Assembly: GCF_947500265.1 (NCBI RefSeq)
Contig: NZ_CANMRN010000001.1
Location: forward strand, 124,001 to 188,000
From: an uncultured Psychrobacter sp.
GTDB lineage: Bacteria; Pseudomonadota; Gammaproteobacteria; Pseudomonadales; Moraxellaceae
DNA length: 64,000 nucleotides
Direction: 5' to 3'
The translations under genes and the position numbers were made by a program. The stretch's first letter is position 1. Each line of letters starts with the position of its first letter. Positions 8,622 through 17,191 of this stretch are shown here, piece by piece. A model generated the notes under the pieces. The model searched no databases and was not told the DNA's origin. It saw nothing but the letters and a program-made list of their open reading frames with translations.

Positions 8622-9578
8622 TTAATCATCTGTCGTGTTGGTCTCTATCCACTCTAAAATATCTTGATAAACGGTCTGTTTATCCTTTTCGTGCAGCACT
8701 TCATGACGCATATTAGGATACAGTTGAATATCGACATGACTGAAATGACGCTTATCCAGACGCGTGACAACCCTACGTATACCGCGACCCATTTCACCAA
8801 TCGGATCATCTTCACCGCTGATAAACAGCATCGGGAAGTTTTTGGCAATAGTGGTAGCCCAATTTTTATTTAGTCCAGTATCCATGAGCGTAAACAATGT
8901 CATAAAGCCATTATTGGTAAAGTCAAAACCAGTCTTAGGATCAGCTTCATAGGCTTCGATGTTTGCGGTATTTTCACTGAGCCACGCAAACTGTGAGGAC
9001 GAATTGCGATCAGGTAGTTGGCTGTTAAGGACTTTATTCATCACCTTGGCAAAAACTGTATTCGGTTGTCTTGGGGCGACTCTGGCCAGTAGCTTGTTAA
9101 TAGGTAATAAAACCTTGGCCAGTGGGTTAGCGTCTGCGGAACCCATTAGGATGGCGCCTGTGAAATTATGCGCATGATGCTTGAGTACATTACGCACGAT
9201 AAACGACCCCATCGAGTGACCCATCACAAAATGCGGAACGTCTGGATGACGGTCTTTTAGGCTATCGGCCATCACAATCACGTCTTTCAAAAGTGACTGT
9301 ACCGGATGCTCCTCACCAAAAAACCCAAGATCGGCCTCAGTCTTGATAGTCTGTCCATGACCCAAATGATCGTAAGTCGCCACAGCGATACCATTGTCTG
9401 CCAAAAACTGTGCAAAATCACTATAGCGACCGCTGTATTCTGCCATGCCATGCACAATCAGTAAAGTCGCGCTAATGTCGACGTCTTTGCTACTTGGTTC
9501 AAAAAAATCATGGTGCAAGTAGTGAATATTGTCAGAAGACAAAATGTGATCGTTACTGGTATCGATATTGGTACTCAT
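8622..9578 (-). CDS. Alpha/beta hydrolase, monoacylglycerol lipase/lysophospholipase-like
   Basis: A 318-aa serine hydrolase of the lysophospholipase/monoglyceride lipase branch (Hydrolase_4 type). The nucleophile elbow is GHSMGS with Ser122. An acidic residue is supplied by SGEDDPIGE, and the catalytic His by YPNMRHE (about residue 292). The oxyanion HGMAEYSGRY motif at 43-52 is characteristic of this branch. There is no signal peptide, so it is probably cytoplasmic. The natural ester substrate cannot be read from sequence. AAGGAA precedes the ATG. It is monocistronic. Confidence 0.85.
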   Translation of the reverse strand: MSTNIDTSNDHILSSDNIHYLHHDFFEPSSKDVDISATLLIVHGMAEYSGRYSDFAQFLADNGIAVATYDHLGHGQTIKTEADLGFFGEEHPVQSLLKDVIVMADSLKDRHPDVPHFVMGHSMGSFIVRNVLKHHAHNFTGAILMGSADANPLAKVLLPINKLLARVAPRQPNTVFAKVMNKVLNSQLPDRNSSSQFAWLSENTANIEAYEADPKTGFDFTNNGFMTLFTLMDTGLNKNWATTIAKNFPMLFISGEDDPIGEMGRGIRRVVTRLDKRHFSHVDIQLYPNMRHEVLHEKDKQTVYQDILEWIETNTTDD

Positions 9579-9937
9579 GTAATGTTCCTTGATTACTTAT
9601 AATTTTCATTAATGGTTTTGACGATGTTTCTCAAATAATGGGTTAAGCAACGCAATTTATCATGCGGCTCTTATAATGTCCTATTGTACTGGGCGATGAT
9701 AAGTAATTTCATCTTATTTTATGATTTTAATTCAGTTATACAAAATATCATTCTACTAATAACGGTTAACGCAGTGACTATCGCTGAATCCGTATAAGCC
9801 ATTTACGCTCTTACTGTTCGCCCGCAACAGACTGGTCTTATTTATATGATACTTTTAAATGAGTTTTTAAAGTCATTTATATCAATCAACATTCGATCAA
9901 ATACTAACAGCAACTAACCGCCTTGATAAAATCATCT
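9579..9937. other. Intergenic region upstream of the arsenosugar cluster
   Basis: This 359-bp AT-rich divergent region must hold the promoters for the hydrolase gene and for the arsenosugar cluster. I see no gene, long repeat or convincing operator in it, and no obvious ArsR-type palindrome. Confidence 0.4.
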
Positions 9938-11134
9938 ATGACAAAATTTTTACCGAAAAAGACACTACTATTGGCAGGCGCAGGTCATGCTCACATTGGC
10001 ATGTTGCGCCAACTTAGCGCAGCGCGTTTAAAAGACGCTGATACGACAGAGGCAGACATTCACTTAATTAGTGAGCAACCGCAAACCATCTATTCTGGCA
10101 TGTTACCGGGTTGGATGGCAGGGCATTATCAGCTGCATGATATCAGTATCGATATCAAATCGCTTTGTGTGCGAGCAGGCGTGCGCTTTATTCAGCAGTC
10201 GCTTGTAAAAGTAAACGCAGCGTCAAACAAGGTGGTTACGATTGGCGATGAACAAACGGATTTTGACTACGATGTCTTGTCTCTAAATACGGGCGCAGAT
10301 ACAGACATGCGTTGGCTACCTGACCACAATAGCTACAACGAGCACAGAAGCGACAGTAACGATAACAATACTGGCGCTACCAATAATGATACTGACGTGA
10401 TTGCCATACGACCGTTATCAACATTTATCACCCAATGGCAGCGGATTTTGAAGGATGCCCAGTCATCTGAAAAGTATCAATTGGCTATTATTGGGGCAGG
10501 TGCAGCGGCCATAGAGTTGGTCATGGCAGCCCAAGTCGCGCTACGGAACATCAATCGTCACCATCAAGTGATATTGATATGCGGTGAGAACCTTTTGTCA
10601 GGGTTTAATTCGGGCTTTCGACAGCGGGTTATTAAGCAGTTACATCGTCATGACATTACGATAATTCGAGAACGAGCGAGCGATTATCGTGATGGTAAAT
10701 TATCAACTACGAATAAATTATTGCCCATAAATGCTGTCATCGCTGCGACTGGCGTCATAGGGTCGGCATGGACGGCTTCTACAGATTTGGATATAGAAGG
10801 TGATGGGTTTGTCGCGGTAAACGATAAGCAACAGAGCATCTCTCATTCTAATGTGTTTGCGGTTGGTGATGTGGCGACACGAGTCGATAAATATGTGGCG
10901 CACTCGGGGGTTCACTCGGTGCACGGCGGTGCTGTCGAAGCCGATAACTTATTGGCCTATTTGAAAGATAGCGTAATGAAGAGCTATCAGCCAAAGTCAC
11001 GCACGCTATACCTGCTATCGTGCGGCGATAAATATGCCATTGGTAGTTGGGGTAATGTAAATCTACAAGGTCGCTGGGTATGGCATCTCAAGAAGTATAT
11101 CGATAAGCAATTCATCGAAGCTGATAAGAACTAA
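9938..11134 (+). CDS. FAD-dependent pyridine nucleotide-disulfide oxidoreductase family protein
   Basis: A flavoprotein of the type found fused to or beside selenide water dikinase (the TIGR03169-like, NDH-2-related group). It has an N-terminal FAD motif LLAGAGHAHIGMLR, a second nucleotide motif LAIIGAGAAAIELVMA, and the C-terminal FAD contact VFAVGDVA. A D/N/T-rich insertion lies at about residues 130-152. The longer reading frame starts at a TTG at 9923, but the ATG at 9938 gives the normal family N-terminus, so I prefer it. It begins a same-strand run with arsS and arsM; a redox role on an arsenic or thiol intermediate is inference. Confidence 0.8.
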   Translation: MTKFLPKKTLLLAGAGHAHIGMLRQLSAARLKDADTTEADIHLISEQPQTIYSGMLPGWMAGHYQLHDISIDIKSLCVRAGVRFIQQSLVKVNAASNKVVTIGDEQTDFDYDVLSLNTGADTDMRWLPDHNSYNEHRSDSNDNNTGATNNDTDVIAIRPLSTFITQWQRILKDAQSSEKYQLAIIGAGAAAIELVMAAQVALRNINRHHQVILICGENLLSGFNSGFRQRVIKQLHRHDITIIRERASDYRDGKLSTTNKLLPINAVIAATGVIGSAWTASTDLDIEGDGFVAVNDKQQSISHSNVFAVGDVATRVDKYVAHSGVHSVHGGAVEADNLLAYLKDSVMKSYQPKSRTLYLLSCGDKYAIGSWGNVNLQGRWVWHLKKYIDKQFIEADKN

Positions 11135-11365
11135 CGAAGGTTAATGCTCATTTGGAATAAACCATAAAATCCATATGATTAGTTGTCAATGCTTATTGAT
11201 AATCAGGTATGATTGATTAGATAAACCGTAAAGTGAGCAATCAGGTTTTACGTTGTAAATCTTAAAAATAAACAGTAAAAGCAATGCGCTATCTGTGTTT
11301 TCTGATCTTTGATGTCACGTTGCTATCCTTTTTTAGTTGTACTGCTAACAGGATTTTAGACTACC

Positions 11366-12358
11366 ATGAAATCAACTATCGAGTTACTTGAGCATACTGA
11401 TTTTCCAGCGATAAAACGACGTCAATTGACGATATTACAAGTCAATATGGGCTACTTATGCAATATGTCTTGCGTGCACTGTCATGTGGCTGCCAGCCCT
11501 TATCGTACTGAAATGATGTCACGTGAGTTGGTTGAGCTGATACCGGAGGTATTACAAGCACAAAACATCGATACGCTTGATTTGACCGGCGGTGCGCCTG
11601 AAATGCATGAGGATTTTAAGTATTTGGTCAAGGCTGCTCGGGCATTAGGTGTCAAAGTGATAGACCGCTGTAATCTGACCATTCTGATGGAAGAGGGTTA
11701 TGAGGATATGGCGCAGTTTTTAGCAGACAACCAAGTTGAAGTGGTAGCATCTTTGCCTTGTTACTCCTTAGAAAACGTAGACAAACAGCGCGGCAAAGGT
11801 GCGTTTGACGACAGTATATTGGGATTACAGAAGCTCAATCAGTTGGGCTATGGCAAGTCTGATTCAGATTTAACATTAAACTTGGTCTTCAATCCGCAAG
11901 GTGCGACCCTGCCACCCAATCAACAACAGCTTGAAGCCGACTATAAGCGTGAGTTAAAAGCACACTTTGATATTGAGTTTAATCATCTATTTGCCCTAAC
12001 AAATATGCCCATTCAGCGTTTTGGGGCGGTGCTATTGGCAAAAGACCAGTTCCACCCGTATATGGATTTGCTCAAAGCTAATTATATGGCTGCTAATCTG
12101 GCCGAGGTTATGTGCCGTTCGACCATTAGTATCAATTGGTTAGGTGAGCTATTTGATTGTGATTTCAATCAGCAGTTAGAGATACCTGTCCCCAACAAGT
12201 TACGGCGACACCTAAGTGATTTGTTAACGCAAAACCCGTCTGGTGATGACATTGCCATTGCTGACCACTGCTATGGCTGTACAGCAGGACAGGGCAGTAG
12301 TTGTGGCGGCGCGTTAGAAGAAGAGACAGTAGAATCAGTGCTAGCAGGCACGCCTTAG
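11366..12358 (+). CDS. arsS: Arsenosugar biosynthesis radical SAM protein ArsS
   Basis: ArsS is a radical SAM enzyme. Studied homologues attach the 5'-deoxyadenosyl group of SAM to dimethylarsinous acid, giving 5'-deoxy-5'-dimethylarsinoyl-adenosine. The cluster motif is CNMSCVHCH (Cys32, Cys36, Cys39). The C-terminal Cys-rich motif CYGCTAGQGSSC (302-313) is the family mark. Some relatives are selenoproteins; this one uses ordinary codons throughout. The length of 330 aa is normal. The neighbouring arsM and both arsenosugar-type glycosyltransferase genes strongly support the assignment. Confidence 0.92.
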   Translation: MKSTIELLEHTDFPAIKRRQLTILQVNMGYLCNMSCVHCHVAASPYRTEMMSRELVELIPEVLQAQNIDTLDLTGGAPEMHEDFKYLVKAARALGVKVIDRCNLTILMEEGYEDMAQFLADNQVEVVASLPCYSLENVDKQRGKGAFDDSILGLQKLNQLGYGKSDSDLTLNLVFNPQGATLPPNQQQLEADYKRELKAHFDIEFNHLFALTNMPIQRFGAVLLAKDQFHPYMDLLKANYMAANLAEVMCRSTISINWLGELFDCDFNQQLEIPVPNKLRRHLSDLLTQNPSGDDIAIADHCYGCTAGQGSSCGGALEEETVESVLAGTP

Positions 12359-12364
12359 TAGTCC

Positions 12365-12439
12365 TAATATAAGTAATTCTAATGTAAGTACTTTTAATAT
12401 AAGCACTTTAAGCCTAAGCACTTTAAACATAGGTGCTTT
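12365..12439 (+). repeat. Five imperfect 15-bp tandem repeats between arsS and the DUF547 gene
   Basis: Consecutive 15-mers starting at 12365, 12380, 12395, 12410 and 12425 follow the pattern TAATATAAGCACTTT with 2-5 changes between neighbours. A degenerate sixth unit may start at 12440. The array begins 7 bp after the arsS stop codon and is outside any reading frame. Confidence 0.8.
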
Positions 12440-12493
12440 TAGCATACATAAAAATTTAGATAAAAAACAACCAGTGTAAACGGAGTAAGCCTT

Positions 12494-13315
12494 ATGTCGG
12501 TATTTAATTTTTCAGCGAAAACGTTGTTCGCCCAACCAGTGATTGCCACGACTATTTTATTAGCAAGCGTGGCTGCTCATGCTGACTTCAACCATCAGAG
12601 CTGGGATAGCTTATTAAATAAGCATGTGACCATGACCAACGGTGGCAAAGCTTCAGTGGTCAATTATGCTGGCATGAAAGCAGATCAAAGTAAGCTGACA
12701 AGCTATCTGGAAGCGACAAGCAAGGTATCTCAATCAGAGTTCAATCGTTGGAGTAAAAATGAGCAGTTGGCATTTTTAATCAACGTTTATAACGCTGGTA
12801 CGGTTGATTTGGTATTGACGAAATATCCAAACGTCAAATCTATCAAAGATATTGGCGGACTGTTTGGGTCACCATGGAAGCAAGAGTTTGTTTCGCTACT
12901 TGGTAAGACGCACTCACTTGATGATATCGAGCACAACCTGATTCGTGGTTCTAAACGCTACAACGATCCGCGCATTCATTTTGCGGTCAATTGTGCCAGT
13001 ATCGGTTGCCCTGCACTGCAAGATGATGCCTTTACCGGCAAGCGTTTAGTCAGTCAGTTAGAGCAGGCAACGTCTAAGTTTTTAGCAGACAGTAGCCGCA
13101 ATAGTCTCAAAGGCGATACGCTAAGAGTGTCACCAATTTTTAAATGGTATAAAGAAGATTTTGCAACCAATTGGCGTGGCACAAAAGATTTAGCAGGGTT
13201 TTTGGGTCGTTATAGCTCGTCACTAGGATTGAGTAAAGCTCAGACAGCGGATCTCAAACAAGGCAAGATAAAAATCAGCTATACCGATTACAACTGGAAT
13301 TTGAATAAAAAATAA
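12494..13315 (+). CDS. Exported DUF547 domain protein
   Basis: A 273-aa protein with an N-terminal signal peptide (hydrophobic about 15-28, cut after AHA near residue 30), followed by a DUF547 domain covering the rest. Family landmarks visible are AFLINVYNAGTVDLVL, HSLDDIEHNLIR, and the RIHFAVNCASIGCPAL segment with its two conserved Cys. The biochemical role of DUF547 is not established. Its place inside the arsenosugar gene run suggests involvement in handling or exporting the product; that is inference. GGAG about 9 bases before the ATG supports the start. Confidence 0.85.
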   Translation: MSVFNFSAKTLFAQPVIATTILLASVAAHADFNHQSWDSLLNKHVTMTNGGKASVVNYAGMKADQSKLTSYLEATSKVSQSEFNRWSKNEQLAFLINVYNAGTVDLVLTKYPNVKSIKDIGGLFGSPWKQEFVSLLGKTHSLDDIEHNLIRGSKRYNDPRIHFAVNCASIGCPALQDDAFTGKRLVSQLEQATSKFLADSSRNSLKGDTLRVSPIFKWYKEDFATNWRGTKDLAGFLGRYSSSLGLSKAQTADLKQGKIKISYTDYNWNLNKK

Positions 13316-13345
13316 GCCAGTTTTTAATGTTATTAGCTGATTCAT

Positions 13346-14065
13346 GTGACGGTGTATCCATTGAACCTATCAATTATTGTTCCTTTATTAAATGAAGCGG
13401 ATAACTTGCCTGAGCTTATTGCTCATATTGGCCGTCTCGATCCAGCACCGCAGCAAGTAATATTGGTCGATGGTGGTTCAGTAGATGGTTCGGTTGCTAT
13501 CGCCAAAAGTGTGCTCGAAAGTATAGAGATTGTTCAATCAATCATTGATTGGCATATTATCGAATCTACCGTAGGACGCGCTCAGCAAATGAATGCGGGC
13601 GCTATGTTAGCAACAGGTGATGTGTTGCTATTTTTACATGCCGATACTGAGCTGCCAGCTGACGCGATAGATAACGTTCAGCAGGCAATAGCTCAGTATG
13701 ACTGGGGACGATTTGATGTGCGCTTAGACAGCTGTGAGCCATTGTTAAAAATCGTCGGGTTCATGATAAATAAGCGCTCACGCTTAGTGAGTATCGCCAC
13801 TGGTGATCAAGCAATTTTTATCAAAAAGTCTTTGTTTGGGCGAATGCATGGCTATCCTGATCAGCCATTGATGGAAGATATCGAGCTGTGTAAGCGGCTA
13901 AAGAAAATTGCTCGACCAGCTTGTCTAAAAAGTAAAGTCATAACATCCGCGCGGCGTTGGCAGCAACATGGTACATGGCAGACAATTTTTTTGATGTGGC
14001 AGTTGCGCTTTGATTATTGGCGCGGCGTATCGCCTAATGTTTTAAAGCAACGCTACTATAATTAG
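13346..14065 (+). CDS. Arsenosugar biosynthesis glycosyltransferase, TIGR04283 type
   Basis: A 239-aa GT-A fold family 2 glycosyltransferase. The N-terminal LSIIVPLLNEADNLPEL segment, the ILVDGGSVDGS nucleotide-binding turn and FLHADTELP (DxD-like metal site) are clear. The RAQQMNAGA motif is characteristic of the TIGR04283 group found with ArsS. The start is uncertain: a GTG at 13346 with a weak ribosome site, or a TTG at 13361 just before the conserved N-terminus. It lies 30 bp after the DUF547 gene. It probably transfers a sugar or polyol group in arsenosugar assembly; the exact substrate is unknown. Confidence 0.87.
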   Translation: MTVYPLNLSIIVPLLNEADNLPELIAHIGRLDPAPQQVILVDGGSVDGSVAIAKSVLESIEIVQSIIDWHIIESTVGRAQQMNAGAMLATGDVLLFLHADTELPADAIDNVQQAIAQYDWGRFDVRLDSCEPLLKIVGFMINKRSRLVSIATGDQAIFIKKSLFGRMHGYPDQPLMEDIELCKRLKKIARPACLKSKVITSARRWQQHGTWQTIFLMWQLRFDYWRGVSPNVLKQRYYN

Positions 14066-14149
14066 TGAAGCTGTTTGATTTATCAACATGATAGACAAGA
14101 TAAGAAAGAGTTCATCCTCGTGCATTTGACTAATTGAGAGACCGTTATA

Positions 14150-14812
14150 GTGACAGCTGATTTATCTGCAAGACAGCAAGATACCTGTATCATTCTGTTT
14201 GCAAAATATCCAGCGCCTAATAAGGCAAAGACTCGTTTGCAACCAGCGTTAGGGGTAGATGGTGCTGCACGTATGGCGAGGCAACTATTACTGCATAGTA
14301 TTGAGCAGGCTATTGATACGGGCTTTTCCGTTGAGTTATGTATGAGTCCAGCACCAACAGATCCATGCTGGCATGCGCTTGATTTGCCCAACTCGTTGCG
14401 CTGGTCTGCTCAGGCCGATGGTGATTTGGGTTTGCGTATGTTGATAGCCAGTCAGCAAGCATTAGAATGTTTTCAAAAGGTTGTGTTAATTGGTACGGAC
14501 TGTCCTAGTCTTACGTCAGCATGTATTCAGACAGCGGTACATCAGCTAGATCAACATGATGCGGTCATGATTCCAGCGACCGACGGTGGTTATGTACTGT
14601 TAGGATTTAGAGAGGTTGATGCAAGCTTGTTTTCGGACATTATCTGGAGTACGGCTAGCGTGGCGACTGTGACCCAGCAGCGTATGGCGGATTTGGGTTG
14701 GACATTGGCACTGTTAACACCGTTACATGACATTGATGAGCCTAAAGATCTAGTACATTTGCCGTCAGGCTGGTTAGATTCTCACGTCAATATTAAGGTC
14801 GATAATAGCTGA
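14150..14812 (+). CDS. Arsenosugar biosynthesis glycosyltransferase, TIGR04282 type (DUF2064)
   Basis: A 220-aa nucleotidyl/glycosyltransferase-like protein of the DUF2064 family. Family marks are the N-terminal ILFAKYPAPNKAKTRL, the metal-binding GTDCPSLT, and PATDGGYVLLG followed by HDIDEPKDL near the C-terminus. Members of this group accompany ArsS and the TIGR04283 enzyme in many bacteria, which is the basis for the name. Translation starts at a GTG with GAGAG upstream. It is the last gene before a miniature transposable element interrupts the cluster. Confidence 0.87.
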   Translation: MTADLSARQQDTCIILFAKYPAPNKAKTRLQPALGVDGAARMARQLLLHSIEQAIDTGFSVELCMSPAPTDPCWHALDLPNSLRWSAQADGDLGLRMLIASQQALECFQKVVLIGTDCPSLTSACIQTAVHQLDQHDAVMIPATDGGYVLLGFREVDASLFSDIIWSTASVATVTQQRMADLGWTLALLTPLHDIDEPKDLVHLPSGWLDSHVNIKVDNS

Positions 14813-14880
14813 TAACGCTTCATTGAAAAATGGATTAATAAACTCACTAACGTAGTTGTATATTCTAAGATGATTTACTA

Positions 14881-15050
14881 GGGCGTGTCCTCAATTCAAT
14901 CGATAGTTATCTAAATGGGTTAAAAATGGCTAAATCTTGCCAAACGGCGTCAAATAGCTGACTAATATCTCGATATTATCTGCGCTATTTTCCTTGTTTG
15001 ACTGCAATTTATCTCATTTTTATCACCATTTTTAAAATGAGGACACGCCC
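14881..15050. mobile_element. 170-bp MITE-like element with 13-bp terminal inverted repeats
   Basis: The element begins GGGCGTGTCCTCA (14881-14893) and ends with the exact complement TGAGGACACGCCC (15038-15050). It is bordered on both sides by TA (14879-14880 and 15051-15052), as expected for a 2-bp target duplication. It is too short to encode a transposase and has no substantial reading frame. The ends and TA target resemble IS5-family (IS427-like) elements, so it is probably a non-autonomous derivative. It sits between the DUF2064 gene and arsM. I saw no second copy in this window. Confidence 0.75.
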
Positions 15051-15092
15051 TAATACTTTTAACCGGATGGTACATTTAATAAGGATATTGTT

Positions 15093-16136
15093 ATGCATGA
15101 CGTCGTGCAAAATTACTATGGAAAAGAGTTACAGAGTACCGATGATTTAAAGACTTCGGCTTGTTGTGATATCAGCAATATGCCTGAGTGGCTCAAGCCA
15201 TTACTCGCAAATATTCACGATGAAGTATTGAATCGCTATTACGGCTGTGGTCTGGTATGTCCAGCACTGCTTGAAGGCTGCCGAATTTTAGACTTGGGTA
15301 GTGGCTCAGGCCGAGATGTCTATGCACTAGCACAATTGGTTGGTGAGAGTGGGCACGTAGTCGGTGTTGATATGACCGATGAGCAGCTAGCCGTGGCCAG
15401 ACAGCATAAAGCCTACCATGTCGATAAGTTCGGCTATGACAATGTGACATTTTTGCACGGCTATATCGAGAAACTAGATGAACTAGACCTTGAGGCTAAT
15501 AGCTTCGATATTATCGTCTCAAACTGCGTTATCAATCTATCACCAGATAAAGCCGCGGTTATGGCCAGTGTGCAGCGTTTACTGAAACCTGGTGGGGAGT
15601 TTTATTTTTCTGACGTCTATGCCGATCGCCGTATCCCGCAACACTTAACCGATGACCCAGTCTTATATGGTGAATGTTTGAGCGGCGCATTGTATTGGAA
15701 GGACTTTACCCGTTTGTCACGAGATGCAGGATTCTTAGACGTACGTTTGGTTGAAGATCGCCCACTTGAGATTACAGATCCCGCTTTGGCAGCTAAAATT
15801 GGTGATATTCAGTTTTTCTCTGCGACTTACCGTTTGTTTAAGATAGCGTCGCTTGAGGATGCTTGCGAAGATCACGGACAAGCGGTGATATATAAAGGAA
15901 CTATCGAGCAGTCCCCGCATCGGTTTGATTTAGATAAACATCATGCTATCGAAGTTGGTCGGGTATTTCCAGTATGTGGCAATACATTTAGAATGCTACA
16001 AGAATCACGCTTTGCGCCGCACTTTGAGTTTATCGGTGATGAAAGTCGCCACTACGGTATTTTTGCAGGTTGCGGTGAATTAATGCCATTTAATCAACCT
16101 ATGATGCTGGCATCTGGTACAGGTGGTTGTTGCTAA
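15093..16136 (+). CDS. arsM: Arsenite S-adenosylmethionine methyltransferase ArsM, arsenosugar type
   Basis: ArsM methylates As(III) stepwise to di- and trimethylarsenic using SAM, and supplies the dimethyl substrate for ArsS. The Rossmann SAM site is ILDLGSGSGRDVY (65-77), with VVGVDMT as the acidic loop. Candidate As-binding cysteines are Cys52 in the YYGCG motif, Cys145 in SNCVINLS, and Cys195. The 50-residue gap between the last two matches the spacing in characterised ArsM. The length is 347 aa, with a C-terminal domain ending in Cys-Cys. AAGGA at good spacing supports the start. The MITE lies 43 bp upstream, so arsM may be uncoupled from the upstream promoter. Confidence 0.93.
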   Translation: MHDVVQNYYGKELQSTDDLKTSACCDISNMPEWLKPLLANIHDEVLNRYYGCGLVCPALLEGCRILDLGSGSGRDVYALAQLVGESGHVVGVDMTDEQLAVARQHKAYHVDKFGYDNVTFLHGYIEKLDELDLEANSFDIIVSNCVINLSPDKAAVMASVQRLLKPGGEFYFSDVYADRRIPQHLTDDPVLYGECLSGALYWKDFTRLSRDAGFLDVRLVEDRPLEITDPALAAKIGDIQFFSATYRLFKIASLEDACEDHGQAVIYKGTIEQSPHRFDLDKHHAIEVGRVFPVCGNTFRMLQESRFAPHFEFIGDESRHYGIFAGCGELMPFNQPMMLASGTGGCC

Positions 16137-16186
16137 CATTAAAGTAATGTATTTAGCATAAATTTAAATATACATGCTCAATTATA

Positions 16187-16218
16187 AAAAAGGCCATTAT
16201 TTTAGATAATGGCCTTTT
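16187..16218. terminator. Bidirectional terminator between arsM and mtnP
   Basis: A stem of about 14 bp (AAAAGGCCATTAT with its complement) has a short loop and A/T runs on both sides. It lies between the convergent arsM and MTA phosphorylase genes. Confidence 0.85.
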
Positions 16219-16297
16219 GTGATTCAATGGGAAACAGCACGATTAAAATTAGACCGATTAGCAGTAGTCAGTCCAAAATGGAGAGTACGTATTAAGA

Positions 16298-17191
16298 TTA
16301 CGTTAGCAAGGCGGCCAGTCTAATCTTGGTATGCTCGTCCATCGCATCTATAGGTGTGACCAATGCTTGCGCGAGGGCATTGTGGGCGATTGAGTCAGGC
16401 AGTTCAGCGGCAATTAAAGCAACGGCTTCTTTAATCACTTTTTGAGCATTGTCCGCATTTTTCATTAGGTTCTGTATAGCATAGTCGGCACTGACGGCTT
16501 CTTCCGTTGGATGCCAACAGTCGAAGTCTGTCACCAGAGCTAACGTGGCATAAGCAATACTGGCTTCACGTGCCAATTTGGCTTCTGGCATATTGGTCAT
16601 GCCAATAATATCTGCCTGCATCTGACGATACCATTCTGACTCTGCCCGAGTTGAGAATTGAGGCCCTTCGATACAGACATAAGTTGCCTTAAAATGACTG
16701 CTACCTTCTACAATATTTGCTTGGTCATAAGCGCGCGTCAAGAGTTCTGCTAGGGCAGGGCATAGTGGGTCTGCCATCGACACATGGGCGACGGCACCCT
16801 CACCAAAAAAGGTACTCACTCGCTGCTTGGTCATATCAATCATTTGATCAGGCACGACCATATCTAATGGCTTAAGATGCGCTTGCAATGAGCCAACTGC
16901 TGATACGGATACGATATAGCGTACCCCAAGCGTTTTTAGCGCATAGATATTGGCACGATAAGGCACTTCAGACGGGGTCAGTCTGTGGCCCTGACCATGC
17001 CGTGTTAGAAATGCGACTGTCACTCCCTCAAGCTCACCTAAGACAATATCATCAGATGGACTGCCATAAGGCGTCTGTATCGTTACACTGCGTTTGTTGG
17101 TCAGCGATGACATTTGGTAGAGACCGCTACCACCAATGATAGCAATATCAGCAGATAACGTTGCCAGTACTTCCGTGTGGGGTATTGTCAT
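16298..17191 (-). CDS. mtnP: S-methyl-5'-thioadenosine phosphorylase family protein
   Basis: A trimeric-type purine nucleoside phosphorylase of the MTAP group, which splits 5'-methylthioadenosine into adenine and 5-methylthioribose-1-phosphate. Visible marks are IIGGSGLYQM at the N-terminus, the phosphate loop FLTRHGQGHRLTPSEV, the SAVGSL turn, EGPQFSTRAES, IGMTNMPEAKLAREA, and VTDFDCWH. The length of 297 aa is normal. It converges on arsM with a terminator between them, so it is not in that operon. Because ArsS makes a 5'-substituted deoxyadenosine, this enzyme could also act on the arsenic nucleoside; that is a hypothesis. Confidence 0.92.
   Translation of the reverse strand: MTIPHTEVLATLSADIAIIGGSGLYQMSSLTNKRSVTIQTPYGSPSDDIVLGELEGVTVAFLTRHGQGHRLTPSEVPYRANIYALKTLGVRYIVSVSAVGSLQAHLKPLDMVVPDQMIDMTKQRVSTFFGEGAVAHVSMADPLCPALAELLTRAYDQANIVEGSSHFKATYVCIEGPQFSTRAESEWYRQMQADIIGMTNMPEAKLAREASIAYATLALVTDFDCWHPTEEAVSADYAIQNLMKNADNAQKVIKEAVALIAAELPDSIAHNALAQALVTPIDAMDEHTKIRLAALLT

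Noticed and set aside
8415..8657. 80-codon + strand frame between dapD and the hydrolase gene
   Set aside because: It runs through the terminator hairpin of the minus-strand hydrolase gene and into that gene's coding end; no ribosome site or family resemblance.
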